Shown here in pieces: positions 32,001-43,162 of a stretch of DNA of 64,000 bases. Below the pieces are notes generated by a model, which had not been told where the DNA came from, ran no database searches, and saw nothing but the letters and a program-made list of their open reading frames with translations. Position numbers and translations under genes: made by a program. The stretch is from Mya arenaria (taxonomy: Eukaryota > Mollusca > Bivalvia > Myida > Myidae). The stretch is from the NCBI RefSeq assembly GCF_026914265.1, contig NC_069127.1, forward strand, positions 68,296,723 through 68,360,722, written 5' to 3'. Position 1 is the first letter of the stretch. Each line of letters begins with the position of its first letter.

Positions 32001-33924
32001 GTGTATTTGCCAGAAAATACACCAGCGTGCAAAAATTTCAAGGCTGAAAAAATATATGCCCCGTATACCTGTGCTTGTTATTTATATAACATACTAACGT
32101 ATAAAGAAGATTTTTGGCGTACAATTACTAAACATGTAAAGACTATACAAGAGTTTAGGATAAGTTGTGCCAAAAACCTGCTATCATTCGGAATCATTTT
32201 TTCCCAGCTCATTAATAAATGTAAATCTGTATGTTTGTACAAAGACTATTGGTGACAGAAGGTCAGAGATTCTTGTTCAAAATGAAACATTCTACAAGTA
32301 TTGTAGTGAATTATACGGCGTATGGCTTTGACTTGGCAGGTGTCACCGGCTTTCGTGTAAATGACAAGACTGGTTTAACGACCCTATGTCGGCATTTTAA
32401 ATTTTATATAGATTCCTTATTAACAGATATCATGAGTTTTAAGGCTTGCAGCGCTGTTTCACATATTGATCATCGACGTTTTTTGTGCAAATTCTAGTGA
32501 CTCAAGTAGGCTTTGAATCGATGATATTTAAAACATAAAGCTAATCCCCTTATAATACGTGTTGTAACATTAAGCGAATAAAATGTTAGTGTACGTCACT
32601 GATTAATAGTTTAACCAAAGTAAGTATGTAATATGATATTAACTCGCTCAACATTTTAAATATTCAGGCTATAATCTACTTAATACTGGAGTGATATGTA
32701 GGTTATAGGAGTCAAGCCGTATACATGTATTCAAGTACTGCCTATACAGGTTTTGTGCCCGAAAATCAAACGTCCGCTAGACTATATTATATAATGATAG
32801 CCCCGAGATTGAACGTTATGTGCAATATAAATATATACATATATCACAAACTAACCATTAACCATAGACATGAAGTTTAAAACATTAAATTTAAAATACA
32901 AGACATTCATGTCATTTATATCAAGCAGGCAACTGATTAGATAGGATGGTTTGTCACATTACACTTGTACTGACCTTGGTTTCAACCGGAGGTTAAATAT
33001 GATGAAATCAACAGAACGAACGTTACAAGTATGCATCTTGAGAGGGAGACTTCAATGTGTAATTACTGAAAGGGGAACGGCGGAAACCGCATCGTCTGGT
33101 GTGTACGTGTTTAACACCATGCGTGACATTTGAACAGATTCAAACGCTCGAGTTTAAGACGATATTTTGTGAGTCATTTGACAGTAAATAGCACTGCCAT
33201 ATTCATGGTCTCTAAATAATCAAGAATGAATGAATGTTTCCTGTATCTGAAAACCAATACACCAAACTTCTCTTTCATGGAATAGTTTCACAACCCCGCC
33301 GCTGTAGGCACGACATATCGCAGACAGAAGTGTGTTCTCATTGATTGTTCGGTATAACATTGAAGAGAAATTTATGGCAGCCTTATTATTCGCCAAAAAT
33401 GTCACTGAGTATCAAATACGTTATCTGTCTGATCAATGTCATTTCGAATGTCAAATGCTTACACACGTGCAAAGATATGCGAAGTAAAAACCAAAGTATA
33501 AATCTTATCAACTTGCGTCGACTATAAAACAACGAAACAAAAATAAGGTCAAGCAAGGTCAGTCATTGACTCTCCGGATCTGGTTACAAAATCGATTAAA
33601 TCTCTTAAACTAACTTACAACTAAACACAATGGACCTTTGCTCGATCAGCGCATATTCCTATATCAAGAATACGTCCTATTATTTGACTATAATACTAGA
33701 AAACAAAATCTAAAATCTGAAAAAATATGCAAGTTTTTACCTGAGCTCATACACTGGGCAAGGGTTCCTCCAAGACTGGTCGGCTTATCCTTGAGGGCCT
33801 TGTAGCGATCCTCCGTCAGGTGCTTCTTTAAGAGGGAGGCGGATTTCCCCTTCTGTAAGGAACTCCAAAGGTCCTCAACCGGCTTTGAATTCCACTGACA
33901 TCTCCATTTGTCCTCGCTCGACAT
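21046..33924 (-). CDS. AK: two-domain arginine kinase, 12 exons, 723 residues
   Basis: Domain 1 exons: 33924-33741, 30935-30658, 29950-29802, 29468-29303, 28542-28359, 27152-27008. Domain 2 exons: 25860-25712, 25139-24877, 24545-24397, 23226-23061, 22320-22140, 21203-21046. All join in frame. The domains (residues 1-369, 370-723) have the same intron positions and nearly equal exon lengths (149/149, 166/166, 184/181). Arginine kinase transfers phosphate between ATP and arginine in the cytosol. Each domain keeps STR[VI]R, NEED, TFCP[TS]NLGTT (Cys282 and Cys634, equivalent to Limulus Cys271) and GEHSES. Limulus Asp62 is Gly in both (EGSKVGIY) and Arg193 is Asp in both. An in-frame ATG at 33993 would add 23 residues; I prefer 33924 because the family's N-terminus is short. 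Exon 8 has a weak donor (GAG|GTTCGT). The alternative is two adjacent genes, since domain 1 could stop at TGG-TAA and domain 2 starts at an ATG, but the perfect phase across the bridge intron favours fusion. A possible AATAAA lies at 20647-20642. Confidence 0.9.
21372..21746. mobile_element. MITE-like element, TTAAAG..GCACTCTT ends
   Basis: In arginine kinase intron 11. The left end reads TTTTAAAGATGCACTCTTTC and the right end GAATAAGAGTGTCACTTTAA, so the termini are imperfect inverted repeats. A related end occurs at 36029-36115 (CTTAAAGTGACACTCTTATTC, then CTCGGTATCCTTCATAAGCA, complementary to CTTATGAAGGATACCCAG here). Interior AT-rich and non-coding. Confidence 0.6.
22755..22836 (+). repeat. 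tandem repeat, ~16 bp units in arginine kinase intron 10
   Basis: Five or six copies of TGTGTCTGTATTGTCA in direct succession, almost identical to each other, which implies recent expansion. Confidence 0.85.
22984..23044. repeat. (TG)n(CG)n microsatellite beside the exon 10 donor
   Basis: About 18 TG units run directly into about 10 CG units. Read on the coding (minus) strand this is a CG tract then a CA tract beginning about 17 bases after the donor of kinase exon 10 (donor at 23060-23059). Alternating purine-pyrimidine DNA of this kind can adopt Z-form. Confidence 0.9.
24205..24296. repeat. minisatellite, CAAAGGCC(AACA/TTTA) units
   Basis: In arginine kinase intron 9. Alternating CAAAGGCCAACA and CAAAGGCCTTTAGGCC blocks repeat several times, with a higher-order unit of about 32 bases. 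Confidence 0.75.
25218..25435. mobile_element. possible pogo/Tigger-type MITE remnant
   Basis: In arginine kinase intron 7. It starts TACAGTCAAACCTGGTTGAA and continues with short repeats around TAACGGGCCA, TAAGCGGCCA, TAACGCGGCCA. A CAGTCAAACCT terminus next to TA is typical of pogo-class elements. The matching right terminus is not evident, so this may be a single end or a decayed copy. Confidence 0.4.
26848..27007 (-). repeat. 20 bp tandem array carrying copies of the bridge-intron donor
   Basis: Read on the coding strand from the end of kinase exon 6, the intron begins GTAAGCACTTGGTTCATGTG and then repeats GTAAGCACTAGGTCTATGTG and GTAAGCACTAGGTCCATGTG, followed by more diverged units starting GTAGGCAA, GTATGCAC and GTACGCAA and a last GTAAGCAC. 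Exact GTAAGCAC copies lie (plus coordinates) at 27000-27007, 26980-26987, 26960-26967 and 26850-26857. The first is the donor used in the gene model. Confidence 0.85.
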
Positions 33925-34665
33925 TTTGTTCTGTGTTGTTTGCTGGCCCGCGCTCGACTGAGGATCTAGCTGATCAACGTATTTTCTGTACATTGTAAAA
34001 ACCTGGACGTGAGCCGAAAATGTACGAGTGGTTATAGGTAAAATCCGATCTGCCTCGCTAGTGGTTACCAAGAGAGCGCGTCACTGGTTAAACTTCGCTA
34101 TTGGTTATCTAATGTTTATGTACAAAATTCAAGTTTTTTTTCATTCAAAAAAAGCACGTGTTTCTTGAGTTTTCTACGGTTCTTATTAAGAAAACAATGT
34201 GTATCCAAGTCCAAAGTATACACTGACAAACTTTCAAACCGGTTGTTCGGTTCGATCCAATACACATGAAGTATTGGATATTTGGATAAGAAATAATGAA
34301 TAAGTATAGAATGCCAATCGCTGGCTGTTATCTAAAGCTTTATTGTAGCAAACTAAAATCGTTGAAAATTGATCGCATTTTATACAATTTGTATTTAATG
34401 GTTATACTTTAAACTGAATGATATTGAAGAATAAAGATACACATTAATCAAACCTTGTGATGGCAAATTATTTATTGTATATCATAAAGAGGACATTGAA
34501 ATTCTCAATCTAGTCTGAACGCCATGGTTCAGAAATGCATTATTTAATGTATGACAGGATATTCAACGAATTTACCATGTTAGCATATTTGTACAATCCG
34601 CTATCATTTTAAGAAAGATAGCGTTGGCCGATTTTTTTTTTCAATATAGAAGGGAAGTAAATGCA

Positions 34666-35668
34666 TTAAACACTAGTTCCCACCCATCCGCAGTTGTCTT
34701 TCTTTCTGGGTTGTCCACGTCCACCGAAGCACAAGAACATTGGAGCATCACTGGGCTTGTGTCTGATTTGAAAATAAAAATAATAGCAATGTTCAATACC
34801 AGAGCTTCCTTTTTTACATTCTAAATGCTGTAGAATACTGTCTTCAATATCAATGTCAACATCCAAAACATCAAGGGTGAAATTTGTTAAATTTGTTTGA
34901 ATGTTATTTGTATAAAAACAGTATTTTTAACCAATTGATTCAGTAACGAAGAACTATATATTTTCCAATGCTTAACTAAACACGTTATTAATCATTCTCA
35001 TTTTCCATTACTAATTAAATGATATAAAACAAAATAATAAGTTTTTCATATAAAAAAATAAAAGCAATGTTTTAGCCCTTTTTTAAATGGGAAATTTGTG
35101 GCAACGTAGCTATTATTTCAAGCACCCAAATATAATAGCCAATATTAACACGAATCATGTGTTTTTCATCATTATAGTCAAATGAGTTAAACAATAAAAT
35201 GCATTAAAATTAAAAACCTTTTTTTTGCATCAACCTTGAATGTAACAATCCATTTTGACAGAATTTCATGATTTGTATGGATCATCTCCCAATAGCTCAT
35301 TGAAAAGCTCTGGTACTCATTTAAGAAATTACGGAGCATGTTATTAAAAACAAAAACAAACGCTTTGCACAGTGATGCTCCAATTCTTTCCAAATGTTCC
35401 GCCTATGTATGGTAATCAACAAACATGTTACATCTTTATCATCAAACAAATAGTGCTTGCATTGCACGACATTAATATATCAGACATTGTGAGACAGTTC
35501 TACAGTATGTCAAAAATGTAGAAGATAACATTTAATATAAAAGTTTTCTGTTTCTGCATTGAGTTACGTTTACCCTGTAAGCTGATATTAAAAAGCAATT
35601 GCAATACAAATTTACACACCTTTTTTAAAAAAGAGAAAAGTCCAGCTCCGAAGAAACGCCTTAAAACC
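34666..35668 (-). CDS. exon-like sequence of an unidentified gene
   Basis: Three stretches on the minus strand look like exons. 35668-35620 follows a strong pyrimidine-rich acceptor and ends in AAG|GTGTGT. 35402 to about 35235 or 35218 starts after CATACATAG and encodes an open helical-looking segment containing LERIGASLCKAFVFVFNNML, joined in frame to the first. A last stretch from 34762 has two open frames, one ending at 34666. I recognise no family and find no ATG at the front, so a first exon is missing or the 5' exon is non-coding. Codon content is plausible but the evidence is only splice signals and openness. The GC-richer sequence near 35750-35830, with a TGACGTCA-like motif, could be its promoter. 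Confidence 0.3.
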
Positions 35669-36028
35669 CTAGCAATAAGCAGTAGTAAGTAAGCAAAGGT
35701 CAACACTGGTTGTGTTTACAAACAAAGAAAATTGATGTCATTTCCTGTTCAAATTGACGTCATTTCCGTTTGAAACAGTCAACGTCGAAACAGTACATTG
35801 TTCCGCGCAATCTCCCACGCATTGAGCTCGCTTTTACTCGGTCTTTGTTATGCGATAGGTAGTTTCGATGGAAGTACAAGTTTTCTCGAGAAAACATCAC
35901 ATTTAGGCATTCTAAAAAACCCCATTAATTTTAGTGCACACGCCAATGATTTTGAACCAGATGAGTGCATTGGCTTAAATTCCTCTCCTAATAGCTCGGG
36001 GCATGCATTCCTACCATATGTACCGATC

Positions 36029-36115
36029 TTAAAGTGACACTCTTATTCAAAATCAATACAAACACATGTATAACAAACAAATAACAAATTAAACTCGGTA
36101 TCCTTCATAAGCACC
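36029..36115. mobile_element. partial copy of the 21372-21746 MITE
   Basis: Starts CTTAAAGTGACACTCTTATTC and keeps the CTCGGTATCCTTCATAAG block, in inverted orientation relative to the kinase-intron copy. Only one terminus is clear. Confidence 0.45.
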
Positions 36116-36672
36116 CTTGTTTTCGACATTTTTTCATCCTTTTTGGTATATTAAAACAATTGATTTGTTAACAGATAAAAAGATAAAACCTTTATAAATG
36201 TTTTATTTTGAATTAATAGCTACATGGACACAAATTCCCTAAAGGGAAATAAGAGGGCCATGATGGCCCTAAACGCTCACCTAAGCAAAGGGCCACAACT
36301 CTTTGATAAAGCATTGATAAAAATGTTGCAATTTAAACATATCTTTACTGATGACGATTCCTCGTTTAATATTTGTACAGGGTCATGCAATGAAGCTAAC
36401 TGTAAAGTTTCATTGAAGAACGAACTTAAGACGAGTCACGCGCAACAACGCGCCACTTCTTATTTCAATTATTGTGTGGTTTATGAGAAACATGTTATGC
36501 CATTTCAATAAAGCGCAATCAAATATATATCTTTGTAAGACTTTTAATTAAAACTGAAAATAATTCATCGTTAAAAAAAAAAATATTTTTAGTTATTTTT
36601 GGTGTAATTGTACAAAGATCGTTTTCTACGTCATTTTTTCCACAAATTGATAAATTTAGATATGCAAGAAAA

Positions 36673-36820
36673 AATATCGATCATGTTTTTCCGGTCCGGA
36701 TCGAAAAATCCGACCCTCGGGCACGCTGCGTGGCCGGGAACTCGGCAAGCCTCGTTACCGGCTTACGCACGTCCCTCGGGTCTGATTTTTCTATCCGTAC
36801 CGGAAACAGATGATAGATAC
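36673..36820. mobile_element. foldback MITE, AAAATCCGACCCTCGGGCACG family, copy 1
   Basis: A near-palindrome: left TCATGTTTTTCCGGTCCGGA, TCGAAAAATCCGACCCTCGG; right CCCTCGGGTCTGATTTTTCT, ATCCGTACCGGAAAC. The centre is a GC-rich segment with CTCGGCAAGCCTCGTTACCG. The second copy is at 42917-43066. No protein-coding potential beyond chance. Confidence 0.7.
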
Positions 36821-37821
36821 TTATAATCAAATGACGCCACAATGAAGCGGAAAAATTCAATCACTTCAAATCGCTTAAACGTAATATTAAACACTTGTGA
36901 CAACAATGCATTTAACATATCATAAATATACACTTTCTAACAAGTTGATTTAAGTTTTTCGGTGCCTACTCACACAACACAATATAACAGTAACAAGATA
37001 AACAATTTTCAATAAGATTCGCGACCCGAACATTTCCGAAGATGCTGCGTTTATCGGATGATAATGGCAATTGCCAAAAGGCAGTTCATTTAAGGAAGGG
37101 AGGTAGAGGTGTAAATAAATAAATTGTAAATGCGTTATTCTTTAATTATGTCACCATATTTCGACACTCAAATTAATCCAACCCATTACAAAATGTGTCG
37201 TTTGTCAAGAAAGGGGTGCTCCCCCCCCCCCCCCCCCCTCCGCGAACAAGTACTAGTTATCTAGAATGCCGGTGTTCCGAACATTTTTTGTGTTCACTGT
37301 GTACCCCCTTAATAACGCGTACCATCTACAGTGCGATTTACGAACAAAAGTAACAATGCTTCAATTTATCGAAGAAGATACCTACTCTTCCTTAGTACTC
37401 CAACAGCAAAGCATTTTTTACAGAATATCCGAGGCTACACACGCAATACAAATCCAGTCCTCAACTATGAATTTCACATAAAATGAAATTAGCTAGTTAC
37501 TAGTAGCAAAGGACTTATATAACACTTAAAAGATAAGCTAGGTTTCCGTCCGTCTGGTTTGTTAGTAAAACAGTTGTGAAGTGATATTATGTATTCAGAA
37601 ACTTCACGCCCTCACATATTAATTAGATTTATACCCGACAAAATGCATACAGCCGGGTGTCGTATTACGGTAGATGAGGATTGATTTAAGGATGAATGGT
37701 ATGGAGCATCCCCCTCCCTGTATGTTCTAAATGTTTTCATCACCATGTCTGCTGATAAACAATGAACTCGGGTGAACTTGCAGCATTTCAAACTTGTCTT
37801 ATTTTCATGTCAGGCTTTTAA

Positions 37822-38152
37822 AGGGGCATGATCAAGTTTGGTGCCATAAAGATATTTTCAATTAAAAAACACTATAATGTTTAACTCATTTGACTGTACA
37901 GTTATCATAAAAACTTACAAAAAACATACGGTTTGTGTACAAATGAAATTTTTAAGTGATATTTTGGCGCCTTTTTAAAGTGGGGACTTTGTGACCACGT
38001 GGCTATTAATTAAAAATAAATACCTTTTGAAGAATGTTGTTTTAACCGTTCAAAATTAATATCCTTTAATTTTTGTTTTGATCGTTAAAATCCAAATACT
38101 TTGACATAACAATGCAATAATTATGTTTTGCATCAACAAATCGTGTGCCCCT
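37822..38152. mobile_element. MITE with AGGGGCA ends flanked by TTAA
   Basis: TTAA at 37818-37821 precedes AAGGGGCATGATCAAG, and the right end GTGTGCCCCT is followed by TTAA at 38153-38156. Short inverted ends with a TTAA target on each side are the signature of piggyBac-like elements. Interior AT-rich, non-coding. The TTAA sits within TTTTAAA on both sides, so the exact boundary is open to one-base doubt. Confidence 0.5.
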
Positions 38153-38559
38153 TTAAAACCGTTCACATTAAGTATGCATGTCCGGAACCCTGAAGGTCAC
38201 CTAAAAACCATCTATATAATGTTCGTTTTTCAATCTGTCAAAGATTCCTTTTAACCCCCGGATAAGGTGTATGTAGACAACAGACATTCCAACAGACGGA
38301 AAAAGTCTGGGGTCCGATTCAGATAATTTCAAACATCACAGATAGCATTTTTCATTTCCTCAACTTTCTGCTATACTTGGATGAATTAAGAGTAATTCTT
38401 ATACAACGACAAACCTATGCGATTTTCCAACGACACATTTTCGATTTTCCTATTTTTTCAAATGGTCAATGGTTCTTCACTGTAGTGGTTATTTTTTGCG
38501 ATGGACGATTTAGTCAAAAACACGGACTGATAGCTCGTTGTGTTTATTTTTCGCACGGA

Positions 38560-39010
38560 TGCTGACACAGACATACATGTACACGGAACCGCCTTTGTGA
38601 CAACTATGTCTCGTTCACCGCAAGCGGGCTCGACAGAAATGTCCGTTCGGAGAGATACACTGCCTCATCACAATAAACCTTCATGGAAAGTTATTTTGAA
38701 AATCCTATAATGCATGGTTAGGATAAACCCCGGATATTTGAACTCTTAGCGTGACCTTGACCTGTGAGGTACAGACCTGGGTCATGTGCGCGACACGCCA
38801 CCTCATCATGGTCAACCTTCATTACAAATGTTTAGAAAATGCTATAATGCATGATTACATGGACAGTAGGACGAACGCACGCACGGACAAACACGGAACC
38901 GCCATTACCAGATACAAGAATGTTTATTTCATGTCGGAAACAAGAAACAGCTCATGAGCTATATTCCGACATGACCCCTTTGTCTCACTCACCCCAAGCA
39001 GGCTTTAAAC
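38560..39010. repeat. dispersed repeat, CTCACCGCAAGCGGGCTCGAC family, copy 1
   Basis: Contains AACTATGTCTCGTTCACCGC, AAGCGGGCTCGACA, AAACCTTCATGGAAAGTT and GAAAATCCTATAATGCATG, all recurring at 41380-41660 in the same order or permuted. A tail with ACGGACAAACACGGAACCGCC ends the unit, followed by a short palindrome around TGTCGGAAACAAG and CATGAGCTATATTCCGACA. Confidence 0.65.
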
Positions 39011-39759
39011 GTTCTTGTATACTGCGCCACTACAATATACTGATTCAAAAATTTACATGTACTTACTTGTCAATGATGGTGATTAAAATTTTTATGAATA
39101 TCCATAAGCTGATAAGCAAAGAACACAAAAAAATCGACCTTTTACTTGGTAAAAAGAAATTAACAATTAGTCTTATTTTTGGATGAAAAAGGCAAGATTG
39201 ACCAAAGACTCGCCTGACATGTCCTCTAATTTGGATCATACCTACATGTACATGACTAAAATAAATATATTTACTCAAACAAAACTTTGACTTATCTATC
39301 CAAAGTCTATACCATTTTCTTGTCTTTTGAAGACCAATAAGTTAACTGAAATAATGCACTTGCTTAAATCCTATAATTCATATATTAAAACCAATTTTAG
39401 CTTAATCTTCATGAGATTGACCTTTTGGCAATCAAAGTATAAAATCAGCTAGAGTAACCACACTTTAAACATTTTATTCTGGGCTCATGATTGTGAACAG
39501 TCTCAATTGGCGGTCTCAGCTCTAAACAATTCTATTTAATAGCAAATATTCCATTCCTTTTACAAAATATAATTATGTAAATAATGAATAATAGTAAAAC
39601 TTTTAAATTGTAATATAATTGAGGAATAATGCAAAGTTCAGCACCAATGCTCTGAAGGAAATTTGCAATGAACTGAAGATTATAAGTTTAGAGTCTCATC
39701 TCTGACTTGAGACTGTTCGTAAATATGGTGCCTTATATCACTACAACACGTTTTGCACA

Positions 39760-41808
39760 TCATCCCAGGAAAACCTTGCTTGCAGACTTTTGCTGATCTT
39801 GCAGAATTGAGTAACAAAAGGATGCCTGTTCTGTCAGGTCATTATCCTCTCTTCCTAAACACAGGTCCAAAAGTCCTCCAAGAAGGGGCTGATATTTGGC
39901 AGGCTGACCACAGAACAACTGGACACTGGTATGGAGCAACTGGCTGCACACCTGAATATCTAGGTCAGGGAACTGCTCAATGTAGTCTTCAATGCAGTAC
40001 AGTACTTCTGAGTCGACCCCTCCATCATCTAGGTGTCCCAGCAAGTACAATGCAGAGATTTGACCTTCTGGATCCTGAAGGGTTCTTGCAATGACACATA
40101 CCTGGTATGAAATGTCTGTAAGGGATTTGAGAGTGTTGTGAGGTAGAGTGACTAGAACTTGAAGTGTATTGGAGACAACATGGCTTTTATCACTTTTAAG
40201 CAGCTTTGTAAAGGCTTTCAAAAGTGGTTCAGTTAACTCTGGCCATTCAATGACTAATTTCTTGATGCATTTTATAGAACAGAGGGAAACACTAGCCACC
40301 CTGTTTGTGCTATGTAGTATGTACTCTTCCAATATATCTGAAAAGTTATCTTCATTGATGATTTCAGCTAGAAATTTCAGTTTTTCTTCTTTCAAGTAGA
40401 CAGGGTCCTTCTGCTTGCAAAATATGGACCTGTAATGCTGAAGAAACAGTTTCTTTATACTGTCTGTATGCTCCTTCTGTGCTTGAAAAAACTGTATCAA
40501 GCACCATGTTAGCTCAGTGTTTCCAGATGTAAAGACATGGAGGAAGACATTTTGACATCGCTGAAAAACATCGTCTTTCAAATGTGGCATGTTCTGTATT
40601 AACTGCAGAAAAAACTCTAGTGTAAGCATTGAAGCAGTTGTACAGTTATTGTCTAAAAAGGGGTCAAGAACATTCATTATATCAAGCGTTTCTTCTTCTG
40701 TCTTTGGTTTATACCTTTGTAAAATTCTCATTACATATCCAACTCCCCAAGCAGTAAAGGAATCCAACCTTTTTAGTAAGTATCCAACGATTTTTCTGTT
40801 GAGGACAACCCCACCTTCAGATTCCAACATTTCTTCCAGTGACATCAAAGAATTCACCACAACTATTGGATCAGAGTCTCTTATTAGTTCATACAGCCTG
40901 TTGACAATGCCAGCATCTTTAACACTATCAATGTCTCCTCTGAAGGCAGATACAACTGCCACAGTCGCTGCTCTGCGAACATAGGCACTGGAGTCCCCTA
41001 GAGCCAAAGACACACACTGAAGTCTGTGCTCTATAAATGCCTCATGGTTAACGGAGCATATTGTCCGCAGGGCAAGCGCTCGGATTGTTGGATTACTGTC
41101 TTGCAAGTCTTTCAACAGGGTGTTCACAGCCAAAAGCAGCAACTCTGACTTGAAACCTTTAAGAAAATATCAGATAAAATAATTTTGGAATGAGAATGAT
41201 ATCATTTTACAACACATAAAACAATTCCTATTATTTATTAACATTTCAAATATCTTACTGGTATTTATTTGATTATTCATGTAAATACCATAAAAATGAC
41301 AAATTAACAACACATCAATTCAACCAATGTAAAGAATGGTCACTTATTCAGTTTTTTGAAAATCATATAGTGGATAGTCAAGATACAGCCCAGACATAGA
41401 TCATTTCAACCTTTGACCATTAACCTTGAGCTTGAACTTTGATGTATAGAACTGGGTATTGTGCATGACACACTGCTTCATTATGATAAACCTTCATGGA
41501 AAGTTTTTTGAAAATCCTATAATGCATGTTCAAGATACAACCCGTACAAATTCAGTCCTGATGAACAGATTCATGCACGCAATCACGAAGAAACACGGAA
41601 ACCCCATTGTAACAATTATGTCTTGCTCACTGCAAGTGGGCTCGACAAAATGAACTTAATAATAATGATAAGACGTACTGGATACTTTTGTGAGTATTGT
41701 GAATGCTGATTTTTTCACCATCAGGTCTGAGTGCGCCATAAGATTGACAACTTGGGGCAGAAACATGGACAGGTCTGTGGATTCTGGGAGGCTGGACAGA
41801 CGCAGCAC
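39760..41808 (-). CDS. AP4B1: AP-4 complex subunit beta, partial (two exons seen)
   Basis: Exon 41808-41679 (43 codons plus one base) joins in frame to exon 41156-39760 (TGA at 39762-39760). The junction gives TKVSSFKSELLLLAVNTL, collinear with human YAPLKPDLALLAINTL. Further along, DSDPIVVVNSLMSLEEMLES then EGGVVLN matches the AP4B1 segment [20 protein letters not shown], EGGVV closely, which separates it from AP-1/AP-2 beta. The rest is ARM/HEAT-type helical trunk. AP-4 is a clathrin-independent coat at the trans-Golgi network that sorts cargo such as ATG9. The first coding exon (about 35 residues) was not found upstream. The reading frame ends at KVFLG, where human beta-4 still has its hinge and ear (about 200 residues). 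Either a weak donor at AAG|GTTTTC leads to unseen exons or this beta-4 is earless; an AATAAA at 39478-39473 would fit termination here. A dispersed repeat fills the intron. Confidence 0.88.
41380..41660. repeat. dispersed repeat, CAAGCGGGCTCGAC family, copy 2
   Basis: In the AP4B1 intron; shares AAACCTTCATGGAAAGTT, TTTGAAAATCCTATAATGCA and ATGTCTTGCTCACTGCAAGT, GGGCTCGACA with the copy at 38560-39010. Confidence 0.65.
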
Positions 41809-42171
41809 CTTGAAAATACATCAACAGAATATGGCATTATTTATTCTTTTTTGGAACAAGTATTTTATTTTAGTACAAGAATGCATTGGGTAAACTTCAA
41901 AGCAAACGAAATAAGGCAACATTGAAGGACAATGTCCAACCATAGTCAAAGCAGTATGATTTAGTTAACTATAACTATTGATTAACTACACAAAACTTGA
42001 AAGTACACAAAACTTGAAATTTATGTAAACAGAAACATGTGGTTGATAAGGCCAAAAATATGGTTTGGTTAGGGTTACATCCTTTTCAAAAGCAGGTAGG
42101 TAGGCCTTTTTGTTTTATTAAGCTTTATATACGAACGTAATTGTCATCATTGGAGAATGGTGTTTAAGTAA

Positions 42172-42449
42172 TGCACCAGTCAGTTGTAACCACGGCCCCC
42201 GCAGGTCTGGAGAATAGCCAAGCCCGGGTAAAATCTCCCCTGCTGCGGGGACAAACTGCTGGTAAAATCCCTCCAAATGCCCCCGCACCCCAGGGACCCT
42301 AGGTAAGGCCCATCCCCGCTATATTTGATGCGAAGACAAAACCACTGCATTCACCCGGCACTGCGGGGACACCTGGAAGGTACAAACAAAGCCCATTTTC
42401 CTGGCTATCCCCGGACCTGGGAGGGCCATGGTTACCATTGACTGGTGCA
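42172..42449. mobile_element. MITE, TGCACCAGTC family, copy 3 (TAA duplication)
   Basis: Ends TGCACCAGTCAGTTGTAACC and ACCATTGACTGGTGCA with TAA at 42169-42171 and 42450-42452. The interior keeps CACGGCCCCCGCAGGTC and CCCCGGACCTGGGAGGGC. Slightly shorter than copies 1 and 2 and without the long poly-G. Confidence 0.85.
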
Positions 42450-42916
42450 TAATCTTCTGTATCCAAGGATTTAAACTATATATAAAAACACACACTTAAA
42501 CTTTTCACACTTTTTTTTACAACTGCCTATAAAAACGGTAGGGTCAGCGCCAATTTCGTACAATGTATTCTAGCACACCGGATAGGCATTACCGGTGATT
42601 TCAGCCATGCTGGAAAACTCCATCTGGCATCCCCCCTGCCAGATGAGTCACGCGCTGTGACGTAATACTTTCAATTTCTATTATTAAACACTAAATGTAA
42701 CCATAGTTATGCCATTTCAATATATGAACTTATTCCTTAAAAACAAAACAAAATAACCCTTAAAAGACGTGATAGCGAAGGAATGCAGTGAATACAAATT
42801 ACTGCGCGTCATGAAGTCAGTAAACATCGTCGCACGCGCTTTTTGGTGAAATGTACAAAAACGTGCTTCCTTATGTTTTTTCTTCACAAAAAATGGTATT
42901 TAAGGTATGCTAGAAA

Positions 42917-43066
42917 AATATCTATCATGTGTGTCCGTTCCGGATAGAAAAATGCGACCCTCGGGCACGCTGCATAGCCGGTTACTCGGCAAGCCTCGTT
43001 ACCAGGCAACGCAGGTGCCTTCGGGTCGGATTTTTCTATCCGAAACGGGAACACATGACAGATATT
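42917..43066. mobile_element. foldback MITE, AAAATCCGACCCTCGGGCACG family, copy 2
   Basis: Arms ATATCTATCATGTGTGTCC, GTTCCGGATAGAAAAATGCG and GGTCGGATTTTTCTATCCG, AAACGGGAACACATGACAGA are inverted copies. The central CTCGGCAAGCCTCGTTACC block matches the copy at 36673-36820. A (TA)n run follows at 43083-43106. Confidence 0.7.
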
Positions 43067-43162
43067 ATTAATAATATGTCCGTATATATATATATATATA
43101 TATATAGGTTTATAGGTCGATGTTAGTATTAATATATTAATAGTATATGGCATAGTATGTAG

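Noticed and set aside
36224-36511. 95-codon frame starting near 36224
   Set aside because: Sequence is repeat-like (GGGCCATGATGGCCCTAAAC type) rather than a conserved protein.
39753-40094. 113-codon plus-strand frame
   Set aside because: Antisense shadow of the AP4B1 trunk exon.
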